From positions 15,929,503 through 15,993,502 of the forward strand of contig NC_049997.1 in the NCBI RefSeq assembly GCF_000003815.2: 64,000 nucleotides of DNA, in the 5' to 3' direction. How positions within the stretch are numbered: position 1 is the first letter of the stretch; each line of letters opens with the position of its first letter. Made by a program: the position numbers and the translations under genes. Below the pieces are notes generated by a model. The model was not told the origin of the DNA and made no database searches. It worked only from the letters and a program-made list of their open reading frames with translations. Below are positions 1-10,622 of this stretch, one piece after another. This DNA comes from Branchiostoma floridae (taxonomy: Eukaryota; Chordata; Leptocardii; Amphioxiformes; Branchiostomatidae).

Positions 1-105
1 AGTTGTTGTTTCCAACTGCGTATACCCCAGCTAGAAATCATGTAGGTTGTCGGTACCTGACGTTGGTCACTGTTAGAGTCGGGTAAAGTAGATCTTAAAG
101 AAGCC
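1..105 (+). promoter_or_regulatory. Proximal promoter / 5' UTR of BRICHOS copy A
   Basis: This stretch, just upstream of the copy A start codon, is closely similar to the sequence upstream of copies B (about 9225-9327) and C (about 16610-16711). Shared pieces include 'CCAACTGCG', 'ATACCC' and 'GTTAGAGTCGGG'. Conservation of a non-coding block in front of all three starts indicates a common 5' UTR or core promoter. No clear TATA box is visible. The window begins inside the block, so its upstream half (with the CRE and X-box seen in B and C) is cut off. Confidence 0.5.
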
Positions 106-3100
106 ATGGGCCAGAAACCTGAAGTCAAAGTAAGTAATGTACTTTATTTTTTGATAGAGTCACGTGTAACAGTTAACCTTCGTCCTCACAATGGTGGTGT
201 ATAATCATAGCCTGATAGTACCATCGTATTCGGTTTACTACGGACCCATACCTACTATAGTGGCGTAAGCCCTGGTAAAATGAATAGGATGGCAACAGAG
301 ACAGCAGAATCACGGTGAAGACACCCTCCCACACAGGGTTGACTATCGCTATCACCCCTGACAATTTAGTCACAGAAAACGGGTATTAGGGGCGTGGCTT
401 CTAACCAACTGTCAGCCCATCGGAGACATGGCTTTTTGTTGTCCAAAGGCGCCATATAAGGCAATATATTCAAGAGCAAGATGACAATACCGGCATAACG
501 TTTCACAGTTCTTTCAGCGTCAGACGTCTTTATCAGGTACTAAATTTAAGATTTGTCTGTTCTGTGGGTATAGGGTAACCACGGGATACGAAATAAACAT
601 TATCATCACGCAAAAAATAAACAGATCTTTGTGCACGCCGGGTCGTACGCTGTTTGTTCGAAACTTGCAATCCGGCCGCTGATTGGCCTGCGACAAATCA
701 GATAAGCTCATTAATATTCATAAGTAAGGAATTGTCAGGGCATTGCCGCGATAGTCAACCCTGAGTGGGAGGGTGGTCGAAGATTACACATTCTTTATCT
801 AGCAATCTAGTCCTACCAAATGTAGAGTGGGAAGGTATTCTAAAAGATCATAAAGCCACGAGGTATTCATTACCACCAACGTAAGGTTAAAAGTTGAAAA
901 GTTGACATACTCATACATATATACATCTATGCAGAAAAGAAACCTCATTATAACAACTTAATATTGTATACATTGTCATAGTAATGTATATACTAGAAGA
1001 TAAGATCATCGCTGTGTCTCCTCTCAATCATGTTGTTTATATATTCAAATGGAGCCTGAATGTAGTATGTATAAGATTTATGTTATTAGCAAGTAGTCTG
1101 TAGCAACATTCTAGATTTGTTTCACATTGTACACTGTGTTTGTTCGAATAGTGCATATCCATCATCTACTGTTGCTAGCTTAATTCTGCCACTAGTATAT
1201 TGCTAGTGTTATTGCAATATAATGTATCATAAGTTTGCTTTACATTGTACCCGTTCTACAAATGTTGTGCAATAAACTTTGACTTGACTATATGCATGTC
1301 ATTTTGTCAAATTATGTCTTTCTTTATAAATTATACGGTAGATAAGATTATCGGAATGACTATGCGCTGACTGTAATCTAAATCTAAGTTTAAAAGACTC
1401 TTAGGACTCGATTTTACAAATTCAAATTATTGTAGCGTTTTTCTTCAATGTTATGTCTGTGAAGTTTGTCTGATTGCAATTTACCCCAGACCTTGAAAGA
1501 AGTAAAAAAAAAGTAGTTTGACCTGAAGCATACAATATACAGAGCTAGTATTTGAGAATAAACTCTTTCCTCTGTGACTAAGATAGACAAAAGAGCCCGG
1601 TTTACAGACATTAATGACTGCCATTGTTACACTGCCGTCGACAGATAGACCCTGAGGACAACAAAACCGGAAAGACACGGTTCCAGCCTCGTTTCAGGAT
1701 CGCGCTGGGATTGGCTGTGGCATTGCTGCTTGTGACATGCGCAGTGGCTGCAGCTGGGCTGATGACGTACTTCCGGGGAAAATGCGGAAACAACCGGGTG
1801 TGGCTTTTTGTTTCTTTTGGGGGGGGATGGAGTGGGGAGGGCGGTGTGTGTGCGAAGGGGGGGGGTGCTCACTGCCAAAACAGCAACAGATAACAATTAG
1901 CTTTCAAGTATGTCTCTGTTAAGATGCACTCTCACTGCACTTGTGTCAAGCTTGTGTCACTGTTTTGTTATTTTCTCCAATTTGGTATAATTTGATATTG
2001 TGTTATACGTAAAAGTATGTCACAGAGGACGACAAAATACACCAAAAGGAAGAAAATCCGTTCTTTATCTCCGAAATCCGTTAAGTGTCTTTCGAACCCC
2101 GCAGTGACGCAAGCTTGACACAAGTGCAGTGAGATTACACCTATAGGTGTCCGGACGGTAAAAGTCCACATTTGTTGATCCAGTTTGCTTCTTTGTTGTT
2201 GTTGTTGTTGTTGTTACACAGTTCACCATTAAGGCCTGCGTGAATGGTCAGACGTTCACAGAGGAGGTAGAAGTGGACCGGGAGAACGGCATGGTGGTGT
2301 ACCGTGATGACGTCAGCAATGAACACGGGGAGATCGTGCAAACCAAAGAGGTAGGGCGAAAAAGGACTCAAGTTGAATTAATTAATTTTCTTTCTGTGGT
2401 AAACGCCTGGTTAGTGCAAAAATTTTTACCGATCAAATTTATAACTGTTTTTGGAAAGTTTGAAATAGCTACTGACTGCTTGTTTTAAAACACACGACGA
2501 TTTTTTAGCAATGCAATACCAGTATGCCATGATTTTTAATATGGATATTCTAATCTGACTCTTGTTTCTTTGTAAAAATCCATTCTTTACAGGGACTGAC
2601 TGTGCTTTACTACGGAGGTAACTGTTACGTTTTGGAGGACGAAAGTAACAATCAGACAGATGGCTTTGACTTTGATGCGGTGGAAGCTTCGATGGAGTTC
2701 TTGGCTGTAAGTCCACTGAATATTAAACTATTTACCTTTATATGAATAAATCAGTAAAGTGATAAAGCCTTTATTTTACATTTTGCACACGTGCAAATTA
2801 CAACTAAGACAAGTTTTACAAACATACACATGTTGAACTAGAGTTCCACGACCCCATAACTTCCCCAAATAATCCTAACCTTTACAACTGCTCTATAATT
2901 TTGTGTCATTAATTATGCAAATATGTTGTCATTTGCGTAATTATATTACTTGATCATCTTCACCAACAAACAACAAACGTACACAATCTATGTTATGAAA
3001 AAGGCTTTTATCTCATTTTCTAATAATTTATGCAAATCAGGACCTCATTTGCATAATCATTCAACCCCTACCTGAGTTATTTCCTTACAAAGTCTGACAC

Positions 3101-5469
3101 TAAACCTGCCCTGCAGTTCCAAAACAAGCAGCTATGTGGCCAAAACCAACATCTCTTACTCTCGGCATTCAGAGCTGTCTACCAATCAAAAATCATATAG
3201 CCGCAGCATGTTCAGAACTCGAGATATCAAACCAGGAAGNNNNNNNNNNNNNNNNNNNNNNNNNNNNNNNNNNNNNNNNNNNNNNNNNNNNNNNNNNNNN
3301 NNNNNNNNNNNNNNNNNNNNNNNNNNNNNNNNNNNNNNNNNNNNNNNNNNNNNNNNNNNNNNNNNNNNNNNNNNNNNNNNNNNNNNNNNNNNNNNNNNNN
3401 NNNNNNNNNNNNNNNNNNNNNNNNNNNNNNNNNNNNNNNNNNNNNNNNNNNNNNNNNNNNNNNNNNNNNNNNNNNNNNNNNNNNNNNNNNNNNNNNNNNN
3501 NNNNNNNNNNNNNNNNNNNNNNNNNNNTATGGATGTTTAAAGTTTACTGGTACCCTATTGTCGCTTTATCAAAACGCCTGAAGGATTACTAATTTCTAAT
3601 ACTAGTTAGATATCTCAACTGGCGAAACTCACGTTCTAAAAACTATAAAGTATATTCATATAATTAGCATTAATGCATAGTCTACTACATTTCTGGTACA
3701 TATTTGACAAACTGTTTGCTCTTAGGTTAGAAATTACGGTTGTGCCTTTCTGGTTCAATTTGCAATTGGTAACAGGTTCTTTGTATACAATGTTATGGTT
3801 GATAATTGGCGTTCTTAATCTTTGTTTGCTTGTTTACTTGCTATCTAGAATATTACTTACGGCCGTTGAAAACTCTAATGTGGTATTTTTTTACGACAGT
3901 ATAGCAGTGAGGTGCCACGTTTTGACGTTGACCAAGTCGTGTTCCTGAACCGGTCAGTTCCGGTAAGCCCTGAAGATGACGTCATCCTACGATCACAGCT
4001 GCCACCTGTGTGTCATGACGTCACTTTGTACCGGGTCCAAAAGGGGAAAGCTCGAGGTAAAACTGTTACACCAATCACATCTTGTCTATTATGCACCAAA
4101 TGGATCCCATGAGTCATTTGCTTTGTAGTGTCATAGCAAAATCAGTTAATTTTGCGACAATGGGATTGGCTGACGGATAAAAAGTTTAAGCTGGCTAGTG
4201 CCCTGTCCATGACATTTGTACCAGACAACCCCCTCGAAATAAAAGAAATAAAAAATATAACGTTATTATGGATGCCAGGAGACACATTTCCGGTCGCACG
4301 ACATTGACGTACGTCAAAGTCGTCCGTCTCCGACATACGTTTTTTGTGCTTTGTGTGAACAGAACTCGCGCCGTCGGCGACAGGTATTTTATGGCCCGGT
4401 CGTACGTAGTACGTTAACCTCATAGTGGACGTACGACTGCCCTCGACCGCCCGACGGTAGGTCTGCGACGCTATTTTCCTTGTGTGAAAAGAACCGAGTC
4501 GCAGGTCGCTTCTCGGCACCGGTTTGTCGGCTGCAGGAGGTGATGGGAAATTCGCAAAGCAATAACTCAGTTTAGGATCAGTAGCCATAAATTGAATATT
4601 GANNNNNNNNNNNNNNNNNNNNNNNNNNNNNNNNNNNNNNNNNNNNNNNNNNNNNNNNNNNNNNNNNNNNNNNNNNNNNNNNNNNNNNNNNNNNNNNNNN
4701 NNNNNNNNNNNNNNNNNNNNNNNNNNNNNNNNNNNNNNNNNNNNNNNNNNNNNNNNNNNNNNNNNNNNNNNNNNNNNNNNNNNNNNNNNNNNNNNNNNNN
4801 NNNNNNNNNNNNNNNNNNNNNNNNNNNNNNNNNNNNNNNNNNNNNNNNNNNNNNNNNNNNNNNNNNNNNNNNNNNNNNNNNNNNNNNNNNNNNNNNNNNN
4901 NNNNNNNNNNNNNNNNNNNNNNNNNNNNNNNNNNNNNNNNNNNNNNNNNNNNNNNNNNNNNNNNNNNNNNNNNNNNNNNNNNNNNNNNNNNNNNNNNNNN
5001 NNNNNNNNNNNNNNNNNNNNNNNNNNNNNNNNNNNNNNNNNNNNNNNNNNNNNNNNNNNNNNNNNNNNNNNNNNNNNNNNNNNNNNNNNNNNNNNNNNNN
5101 NNNGCTACCTCTGCCAAACTGGTTTGTCTTCCCAGTATTTGTTTGTTCTGTTTGCTTTTATCTTTTGGTTCTTCTTACTTTTTTTAGGTTGGTAAAACGT
5201 AAAGAACGTGCAATAACTGCAACTCATTCGGAATTTCAGACCAGGGTTTGGACACCGAGCAGACGGAAGAGCGATCTCACCATCGCGCCAGGCGGGGCGA
5301 TCAGGATAATCCATACTACGACCCATATATGTTTCCCGACCACAACCTAATCGGTAGAGTTGATATGGTTCTTTATAGCGGACCATGTGAAGACCAGTAC
5401 CAATGCTTTAGTGTCTGGGGGTTCTATCAATCATCGCCCGAAGGGATGAAAAAGTATGGGTACCATTGA
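106..5469 (+). CDS. BRICHOS type II membrane precursor, copy A (chondromodulin/tenomodulin-like), 6 exons
   Basis: Exons: 106-129, 1645-1797, 2222-2350, 2593-2706, 3900-4056, 5240-5469; all junctions are GT/AG and the joined frame is open for 268 codons. Residues 1-26 are a short basic cytosolic tail, about 27-51 a transmembrane helix, and about 60-190 a BRICHOS domain. The domain has the conserved Asp (D78, in 'VEVD') and the two conserved cysteines (C113 in 'NCYVL', C178 in 'PPVC'). N157 in 'LNRS' and N122 in 'NQT' are glycosylation sequons. The last exon carries a furin-type site RARR (208-211), which would release a 57-residue C-terminal peptide. That peptide contains 'LYSGPC' and only two cysteines. 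The family acts as a lumenal chaperone for its own C-terminal segment; homology to chondromodulin/tenomodulin is my reading of exon 3-5 motifs. The start ATG matches those of copies B and C. Two assembly gaps lie in introns 4 and 5. Confidence 0.85.
3120..3239. repeat. Dispersed repeat fragment running into gap
   Basis: The motif 'ACTCGAGATATCAAACC' at the edge of the gap also occurs near 52305-52322, with a related, diverged stretch near 36010-36030. This marks a dispersed repeat family in the window. The copy is interrupted by Ns in intron 4 of BRICHOS copy A. Confidence 0.4.
3240..3527. other. Assembly gap (288 N)
   Basis: Run of N inside intron 4 of BRICHOS copy A. No exon appears to be missing: exons 4 and 5 flank it in the correct phase. 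Confidence 0.95.
4142..4602. repeat. GC-rich anomalous segment, probable transposon fragment
   Basis: This block in intron 5 of copy A is clearly richer in CpG than its surroundings and contains near-repeated pieces such as 'TTTGTGTGAACAGAAC' and 'TTGTGTGAAAAGAACC'. Such internal repetition fits a short mobile element. It runs up to the next gap, so its right end is not visible. The open frame on the minus strand shows no recognised domain and I do not call it a gene. Confidence 0.35.
4603..5103. other. Assembly gap (501 N)
   Basis: Run of N inside intron 5 of BRICHOS copy A. An additional exon could in principle be hidden here, but exon 5 (phase 1) and exon 6 (two completing bases) already join in frame, as in copies B and C. 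Confidence 0.95.
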
Positions 5470-5872
5470 AGTACGCTACGTACAAACCAAACCCCCAAAA
5501 AGAAGAGGTTATAAAATCTATTAAACTACTACTAACGTTCACATTATTGCACACAACTTCTGCTTCACTGTAAAACCATTAAAAGGTATACAATAGTTAG
5601 CTGCACAGCATCACCGCAAACAACAAAAACCTAGCTGCCGTCCCCCAATCAAACGTTTTCATGCATCAAGTAAAACTACACGTGCACGAACAGTACCGGT
5701 CGTCTGATGCTCATAGAGTATTTGTTCTATTATGAACGGCATAACGTCGCTATTGCAGCTACTGTGAACCGGACGCTGAAGTGTACTGCAATTTCGGATC
5801 GGTAGGCGGAGCTTTTTTAAAAATGTAATAGAGCACGTTAAAAAAATTATTAGGCTTCATAACACACAAGAC

Positions 5873-6492
5873 ACCGGGCTGAAGTTAGCAGCCCTTTTAG
5901 CAGCCGATTTTAGCAGCCGATTTTAGCAGCCGATTTTGACCTAGAGGAAAGGTAGCATCCGATTCGACTACAAGTATTTTTATTTTTTTTTTACGATTTA
6001 GCCCAATTGAACACATTTTTCAACGTTAGCGTTGACAAAAGTTATAAAATAGTATTTTTCCAACAATTAGAGTTTGTTATCGTTAAGTTGCAATTCTTAG
6101 TTTAGCAAATAACAGCAAAATTAAAAAAAACTCCAGCAGCGACACCTACCGGAGTGAGTGTACTTACGTAAAATCGGCTGCTATACGGCTAGTAGACCGA
6201 TATGCTACTTATCTAAACGTGGCCCGTGAACTTGTGAGGCCAATTTAGATAAATTATACCCTAACGTATTCAATACAAGTATCAAATCTTACGGGCCGGG
6301 TTTAATTAATGAACTAGAGTGGAACTATTGTCAACTTTAACGTTGAAAAATGTGTTCAATTGGGCTAAATCGCAAAAAAAAATAAAAATATATGTAGTCG
6401 AATCGGATGCTACCTTTCCTCTAAGTCAAAATCGGCTGCTAAAATCGGCTGCTAAAATCGGCTGCTAAATGGGCTGCTAACTTCAGCCCGGT
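5873..6492. mobile_element. Foldback hAT-like MITE with 8-bp target duplication
   Basis: A 620-bp element begins and ends with inverted copies of 'ACCGGGCTGAAGTTAGCAG'. The terminal repeats run inward for roughly 170-200 bp per side and contain tandem 'AGCAGCCGATTTT' units (three on each side). It is flanked by a perfect 8-bp direct repeat 'CACAAGAC' at 5865-5872 and 6493-6500. An 8-bp target-site duplication is typical of hAT transposons. No transposase frame is present, so it is non-autonomous. It sits just downstream of BRICHOS copy A. Confidence 0.85.
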
Positions 6493-6795
6493 CACAAGAC
6501 GATATCGCATTGTAAGAACTGGCAGTGCCCCTTGGGCAGTCCATTCTTTCCGGGGGGGGGGGGGGTGACTTTTTCAAATCCATTTTTGAACCGGTCAATT
6601 ATCACTGTCAACAGGCAAACACTTACTACATTCGTGCAGCTTTTTGACGTTGAAAACAAACGCAATGTGCTATATCTATATCTGGACTTTCGTATCTTTG
6701 TTTACTTTTACGGGAATCATTATACTATTTACAGTTTTATTCACCTTTTTTTCTTTACATGGCCTTTCTGGGGAACATATAGTTAATTACCGTGG

Positions 6796-6801
6796 AATAA
6801 A
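6796..6801 (+). terminator. Possible polyadenylation signal of BRICHOS copy A
   Basis: AATAAA occurs 1.3 kb after the copy A stop codon. Unlike copies B and C, no conserved 3' UTR block surrounds it, so the link to the gene is weak. Confidence 0.2.
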
Positions 6802-6869
6802 GTTATAAAACAAAAGTATTGATGACTGTTTTCTCATAAATCACTGCTGTAAACATCAAAATAAAAAGC

Positions 6870-6960
6870 AGTTACTCAAGCACTTGGTTCAGACGTTTCA
6901 TGTAGTATCCACTAGTTTTAGTCAGTTACACCGAGGAAACCGAGTGTCACTCACTTAAGA
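6870..6960. repeat. Dispersed 'TTACTCAAGCA...CAGACGTTTCA' repeat copy
   Basis: The core 'TTACTCAAGCACTTGG' followed by 'CAGACGTTTCA' and 'CACTAGTTTTAGTCAGT' recurs at about 60112-60195, and partly at 26228-26365 and 36203-36240. It is an interspersed family of unknown class. Confidence 0.5.
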
Positions 6961-7027
6961 GGTAAATGCAAGAGGGCACCGTATATTCATTGAAAACAAC
7001 AACGACTGCCAGACAAAGCAATTGTGT

Positions 7028-7258
7028 AGGTTTCATACACACACACGAAAACACAAGTACACACATACAAGCACACGCAAACACATACACACACACATAA
7101 ACCCACACACACGCACAAACATACACAAGTACACACACACACACACACACATACACACAGAACACACACAATTTTTTTTAAACACACACACACATAAACA
7201 CACACAGACACACACACACACACATAAACACACAGACACACACACACATAAACACACA

Positions 7259-7295
<37 letters not shown>

Positions 7296-7313
7296 AAACA
7301 TCCACACACACAC
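7028..7313. repeat. (CA)n microsatellite
   Basis: About 290 bp of CA/ACAC with scattered G and T interruptions. All open frames across it are Thr/His or Cys/Val repeats and are artefacts. Confidence 0.95.
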
Positions 7314-7399
7314 AACTTTGATTTCACGTGGAAATTCTTAAAAACTTTCGCTATATACCCTTCGAGTACGTTTACACTTCGTTGGGTTATTAGCTTCGC

Positions 7400-9060
7400 C
7401 AAGAAGATTATGTTTTTGCCTGACTTGGGTCTGTATGTAGGTCAACAGGATATAACTCGAGAAATTGTGGATGGAACTTTTTTATTTTTTGCAGGTGTGT
7501 AGCGGTTGTTGAAAGGCATGCCTAGTTCGAAAATGGGTTACCTGGCGTTTTCCTATGGTACATTAGCGAGCTTGGTATTTTTTTGGTGTTTTTTCGGGAA
7601 GCATAAGTCAAAATTTAGCTGGGCGATTTCCACGATATTTGGCAGGTGTGTAGCGGTTGTGGAAATGATTGTCATGTGCAAGAATGGTTTAGCTACCTTT
7701 TACCTATGGTGCTGTAGCTGGCTTTGTATGTAAGTGCGTTTGTCTGTATGCAAGATAACTCGAGATGTTCTTGATGGATGCTAATGATATTTGGTTGATA
7801 GGTAGGGGACACAGAAAGGAAGGTCAAGTTCGATAATGGGCCTCCTGGCGACTTGTGTTGGTACTGCAAGTGAGCATCAAAGTTTGCGCCTAAATTTTCC
7901 AGAAGTGCCAGGTTCATGATTTTTTAATGGTGGATAGATGTTGGTACTAGGAGTCAATGGTCTAATTTTGGGCCCCCTAGCAGCTTGTTTGGAACTGCAG
8001 TGGGTCTTATAGTTTGTAGCTTTTAAGAAGGATAACTGCAGAGGAGATTGATGGATATTTTTTTTGTTTTTGGTAGCTAGGTACTTTGGTTGATTATCAA
8101 CATCTATTTGATATAATTACTTAGGGAAAGTTATGCAATTAACAGAAATAAACAGTGTTTTCTATATACAGATGCATCTCATTTTGACCTATATTTAAGG
8201 ACACACGTACAGCTGTTTGCCAGATGTTTTGCCTGAGAAGCCTTGTGACCTGGACGCCCTACCACTGTGAAAATCCTCTTGACAAGCATGAAATTCTGAT
8301 TGACCGGGGATGCTACCACTGAGGTCATCTTTGGTCACAGTCCAATGCCCCCTATCATCAATGCTATTCGGCCAGGCTGGAGTCTGGTAGAGACTACATG
8401 ATTTTAATAAAGCACTATGATTATGAAAGTTGCGCTAGAAAGTATCACAACAGTGTACATAATTCCATTGTCACCAGTTGGCCAAGAAAGTTATCTTTGG
8501 TAGCATTTGTGGGTATGTAAGGAACACAAGTTCATGCAGTCATTTGCTATTGGGGTAGGTACTATTTAGTAATACATGAAAAAGACCTTAAAGTATTAAT
8601 AAAGGCATGATTATTTGGCGAAGGGATGTGTTCGATGAACTCTAGTTCGAATTAAATCTAGGATAACAAGTGTGTTTACATCTTTCGCTTCAGTGCTTTC
8701 ATAGGTTGAATGCGTGATACTCGTGCAAACCTGTAATTTGTTTACGTTAATGTCTGTCTCTTTCTTAGGGAAGTGTTACAGTATAGTTTTTCATAATCAA
8801 GTAGGTGGACATTGTGGCGACTTGTCTTAATCTTTATGTCATTTGAAAACACCTTTTCTTTGGTAATGAGGTACCATCACACAATGACCTTTGTAGAGGT
8901 CAAAAAAGGACGCATGGGTCACGGTTCGGTAAGTTGTCATTTTCAACTTAGGAAACAAAAAGTGTAACTTGTTGTTATGTTCTGTAATGCGGGTCCAGAT
9001 GTCGTGAATTGCTCATTTAAATTGTCGCGAATTGTTCATCAAAGTCATTTAAATTTCTCA
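7400..9060. repeat. Intergenic stretch with degenerate internal repeats, no gene
   Basis: Between BRICHOS copies A and B. The phrase 'GCAGGTGTGTAGCGGTTGT' near 7491 returns near 7643, and phrases such as 'GATAACTCGAGA' and 'GGGCC(T/C)CCT(G/A)GC' recur at roughly 150-bp spacing up to about 8050. This indicates a decayed tandem or nested dispersed repeat. From about 8200 to 9060 I see no coding exon. Confidence 0.4.
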
Positions 9061-9079
9061 GAACAACCTTACATAATCA

Positions 9080-9327
9080 TGACGTCAACGTAGGTCAAGA
9101 GTAAAATTAAAGGTCATTGTATCCTAGCAACAAGCTCGGGGCTATCACAGTCTTTGATCCCCAAAACAAAGAGGTTGTCAGTTTTTCAATCAACTGGAAT
9201 GATTATTCAAAACTAAAGGTGGTGTTGTTGTTCCCAACTGCGCATACCCAAGCTAGAATCCGTGCAGACGGTCTGTTTGTGAAGTTTGTCGCTGTTAGAG
9301 TCGGGTACAGAAGATTTGAAAGAAGCC
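9080..9327 (+). promoter_or_regulatory. Promoter module of BRICHOS copy B: CRE, X-box-like site, conserved 5' block
   Basis: A perfect cAMP-response palindrome TGACGTCA lies at 9080-9087. An RFX/X-box-like site 'GTATCCTAGCAAC' lies at 9119-9131. About 200 bp follow that match the region upstream of copy C almost base for base, ending in the 5' UTR block shared with copy A. The order CRE, 31 bp spacer, X-box is the same in copies B and C. Protein binding is inferred from motif shape only. Confidence 0.55.
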
Positions 9328-10575
9328 ATGGACCAGAAACCTGAAGTCAAAGTAAGTAAATAATTTACGTTTAGGTCAGGGTTTGAAGATAGTTTGTCTC
9401 AAAGCCTTTTAAAGACAGTTAAGGGGCAGTGGGTTGTTTTCCACTGTGCCTAGGGCATGGTATTGGGAGACGAAGCCGTTCTACCGCCTTTTACCTCTCC
9501 AACCGAAGTCAGGTGCCCATTTTTACACCTGGGCGGTGTAAGGAAAGTCGTATTACATGCAACTGCTTTTCTAGAGGACAAAAATTCGGTAGCATAACGG
9601 GATTCGAACCAAGGACCTGTGGAATCTGTACCATACATTTTGCAGTTACCCAAAACGACCCCGGTGAGAGGGTACTACGTCACAATCTGGCGCTCAGTAT
9701 ACACGTTCGCCTTTTACGTCCGTGGTGCAATCTTAGCCTGATATACACTCTGTAAAATTTATCGTGGCCCCTATTACTGCACACCTAGTATAAGGACCCT
9801 GGTAAGCTAGAAAGGATGGCACCCAAGACAGCAGACGACTACACAATGTCTGCCTAGCAGGCTAGTGACATATTTGCTCGACACAACGAAGACAGGGGAG
9901 TTAACGTTAGTTATAGAAAAAGTTCAAGCAACTACCTTACACCGTCAACGTAGCACTAGAAGTTTAAAAGATGGCACACTCTTCCACAATGTGCATACGG
10001 GTAGCATTGTTTATGTTATTATGTAGACTCATTTCTTTATAATATTCTGTCTAAGTCTTTAGTACTTGTTTTCCTCAACAATAATAAAAAGGGGCGTGTA
10101 CAGCTATTCACGGGGCCTTTTGTTACACTGCCGTTTTGACAGATAGAACCCGAGGACAAGAAAACCGGAAAGACCAGGTCCCAGCCTCGTTTCAAGATCG
10201 CGTTGGGATTGGCTGTAGGCTTGCTGTTTGTGACTTGCGCAGTGGCGGCTGGTGGGCTGATGACGTATTTCCGGGGAAAATGCCAACATAAGAAGGTGTG
10301 ACTGTTTATTTGTTTTTCTCAGAGGTTTTGTCCAAACAGGAACAGCTAATCATTGGCATACTTGAATTCTGAGTCATGTTTATGAGTAAATATTTGATGC
10401 TAATCTCAATACATTTAAATTTGAAAATTAAATTATGAAAGTGTTTTCCATTACAACCGCGAAAAATGGTATTGCTAGTGTGTTTGTGCGTCTTTGTGTG
10501 TCTTTGTGCGTGTGTGTTTGTGTGTTTTCCGTGTGTTTTTAGTGTGTACATGTGGTTTTGATGTGTGTTTGTGTT

Positions 10576-10622
<47 letters not shown>

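Noticed and set aside
4142-4588. 148-codon minus-strand frame in BRICHOS copy A intron 5
   Set aside because: Lies in a CpG-rich probable mobile element; no domain, no homologue in the matching intron of copies B and C.
7022-7313. Open frames with Thr/His or Cys/Val repeats
   Set aside because: Pure translation of the CA microsatellite.
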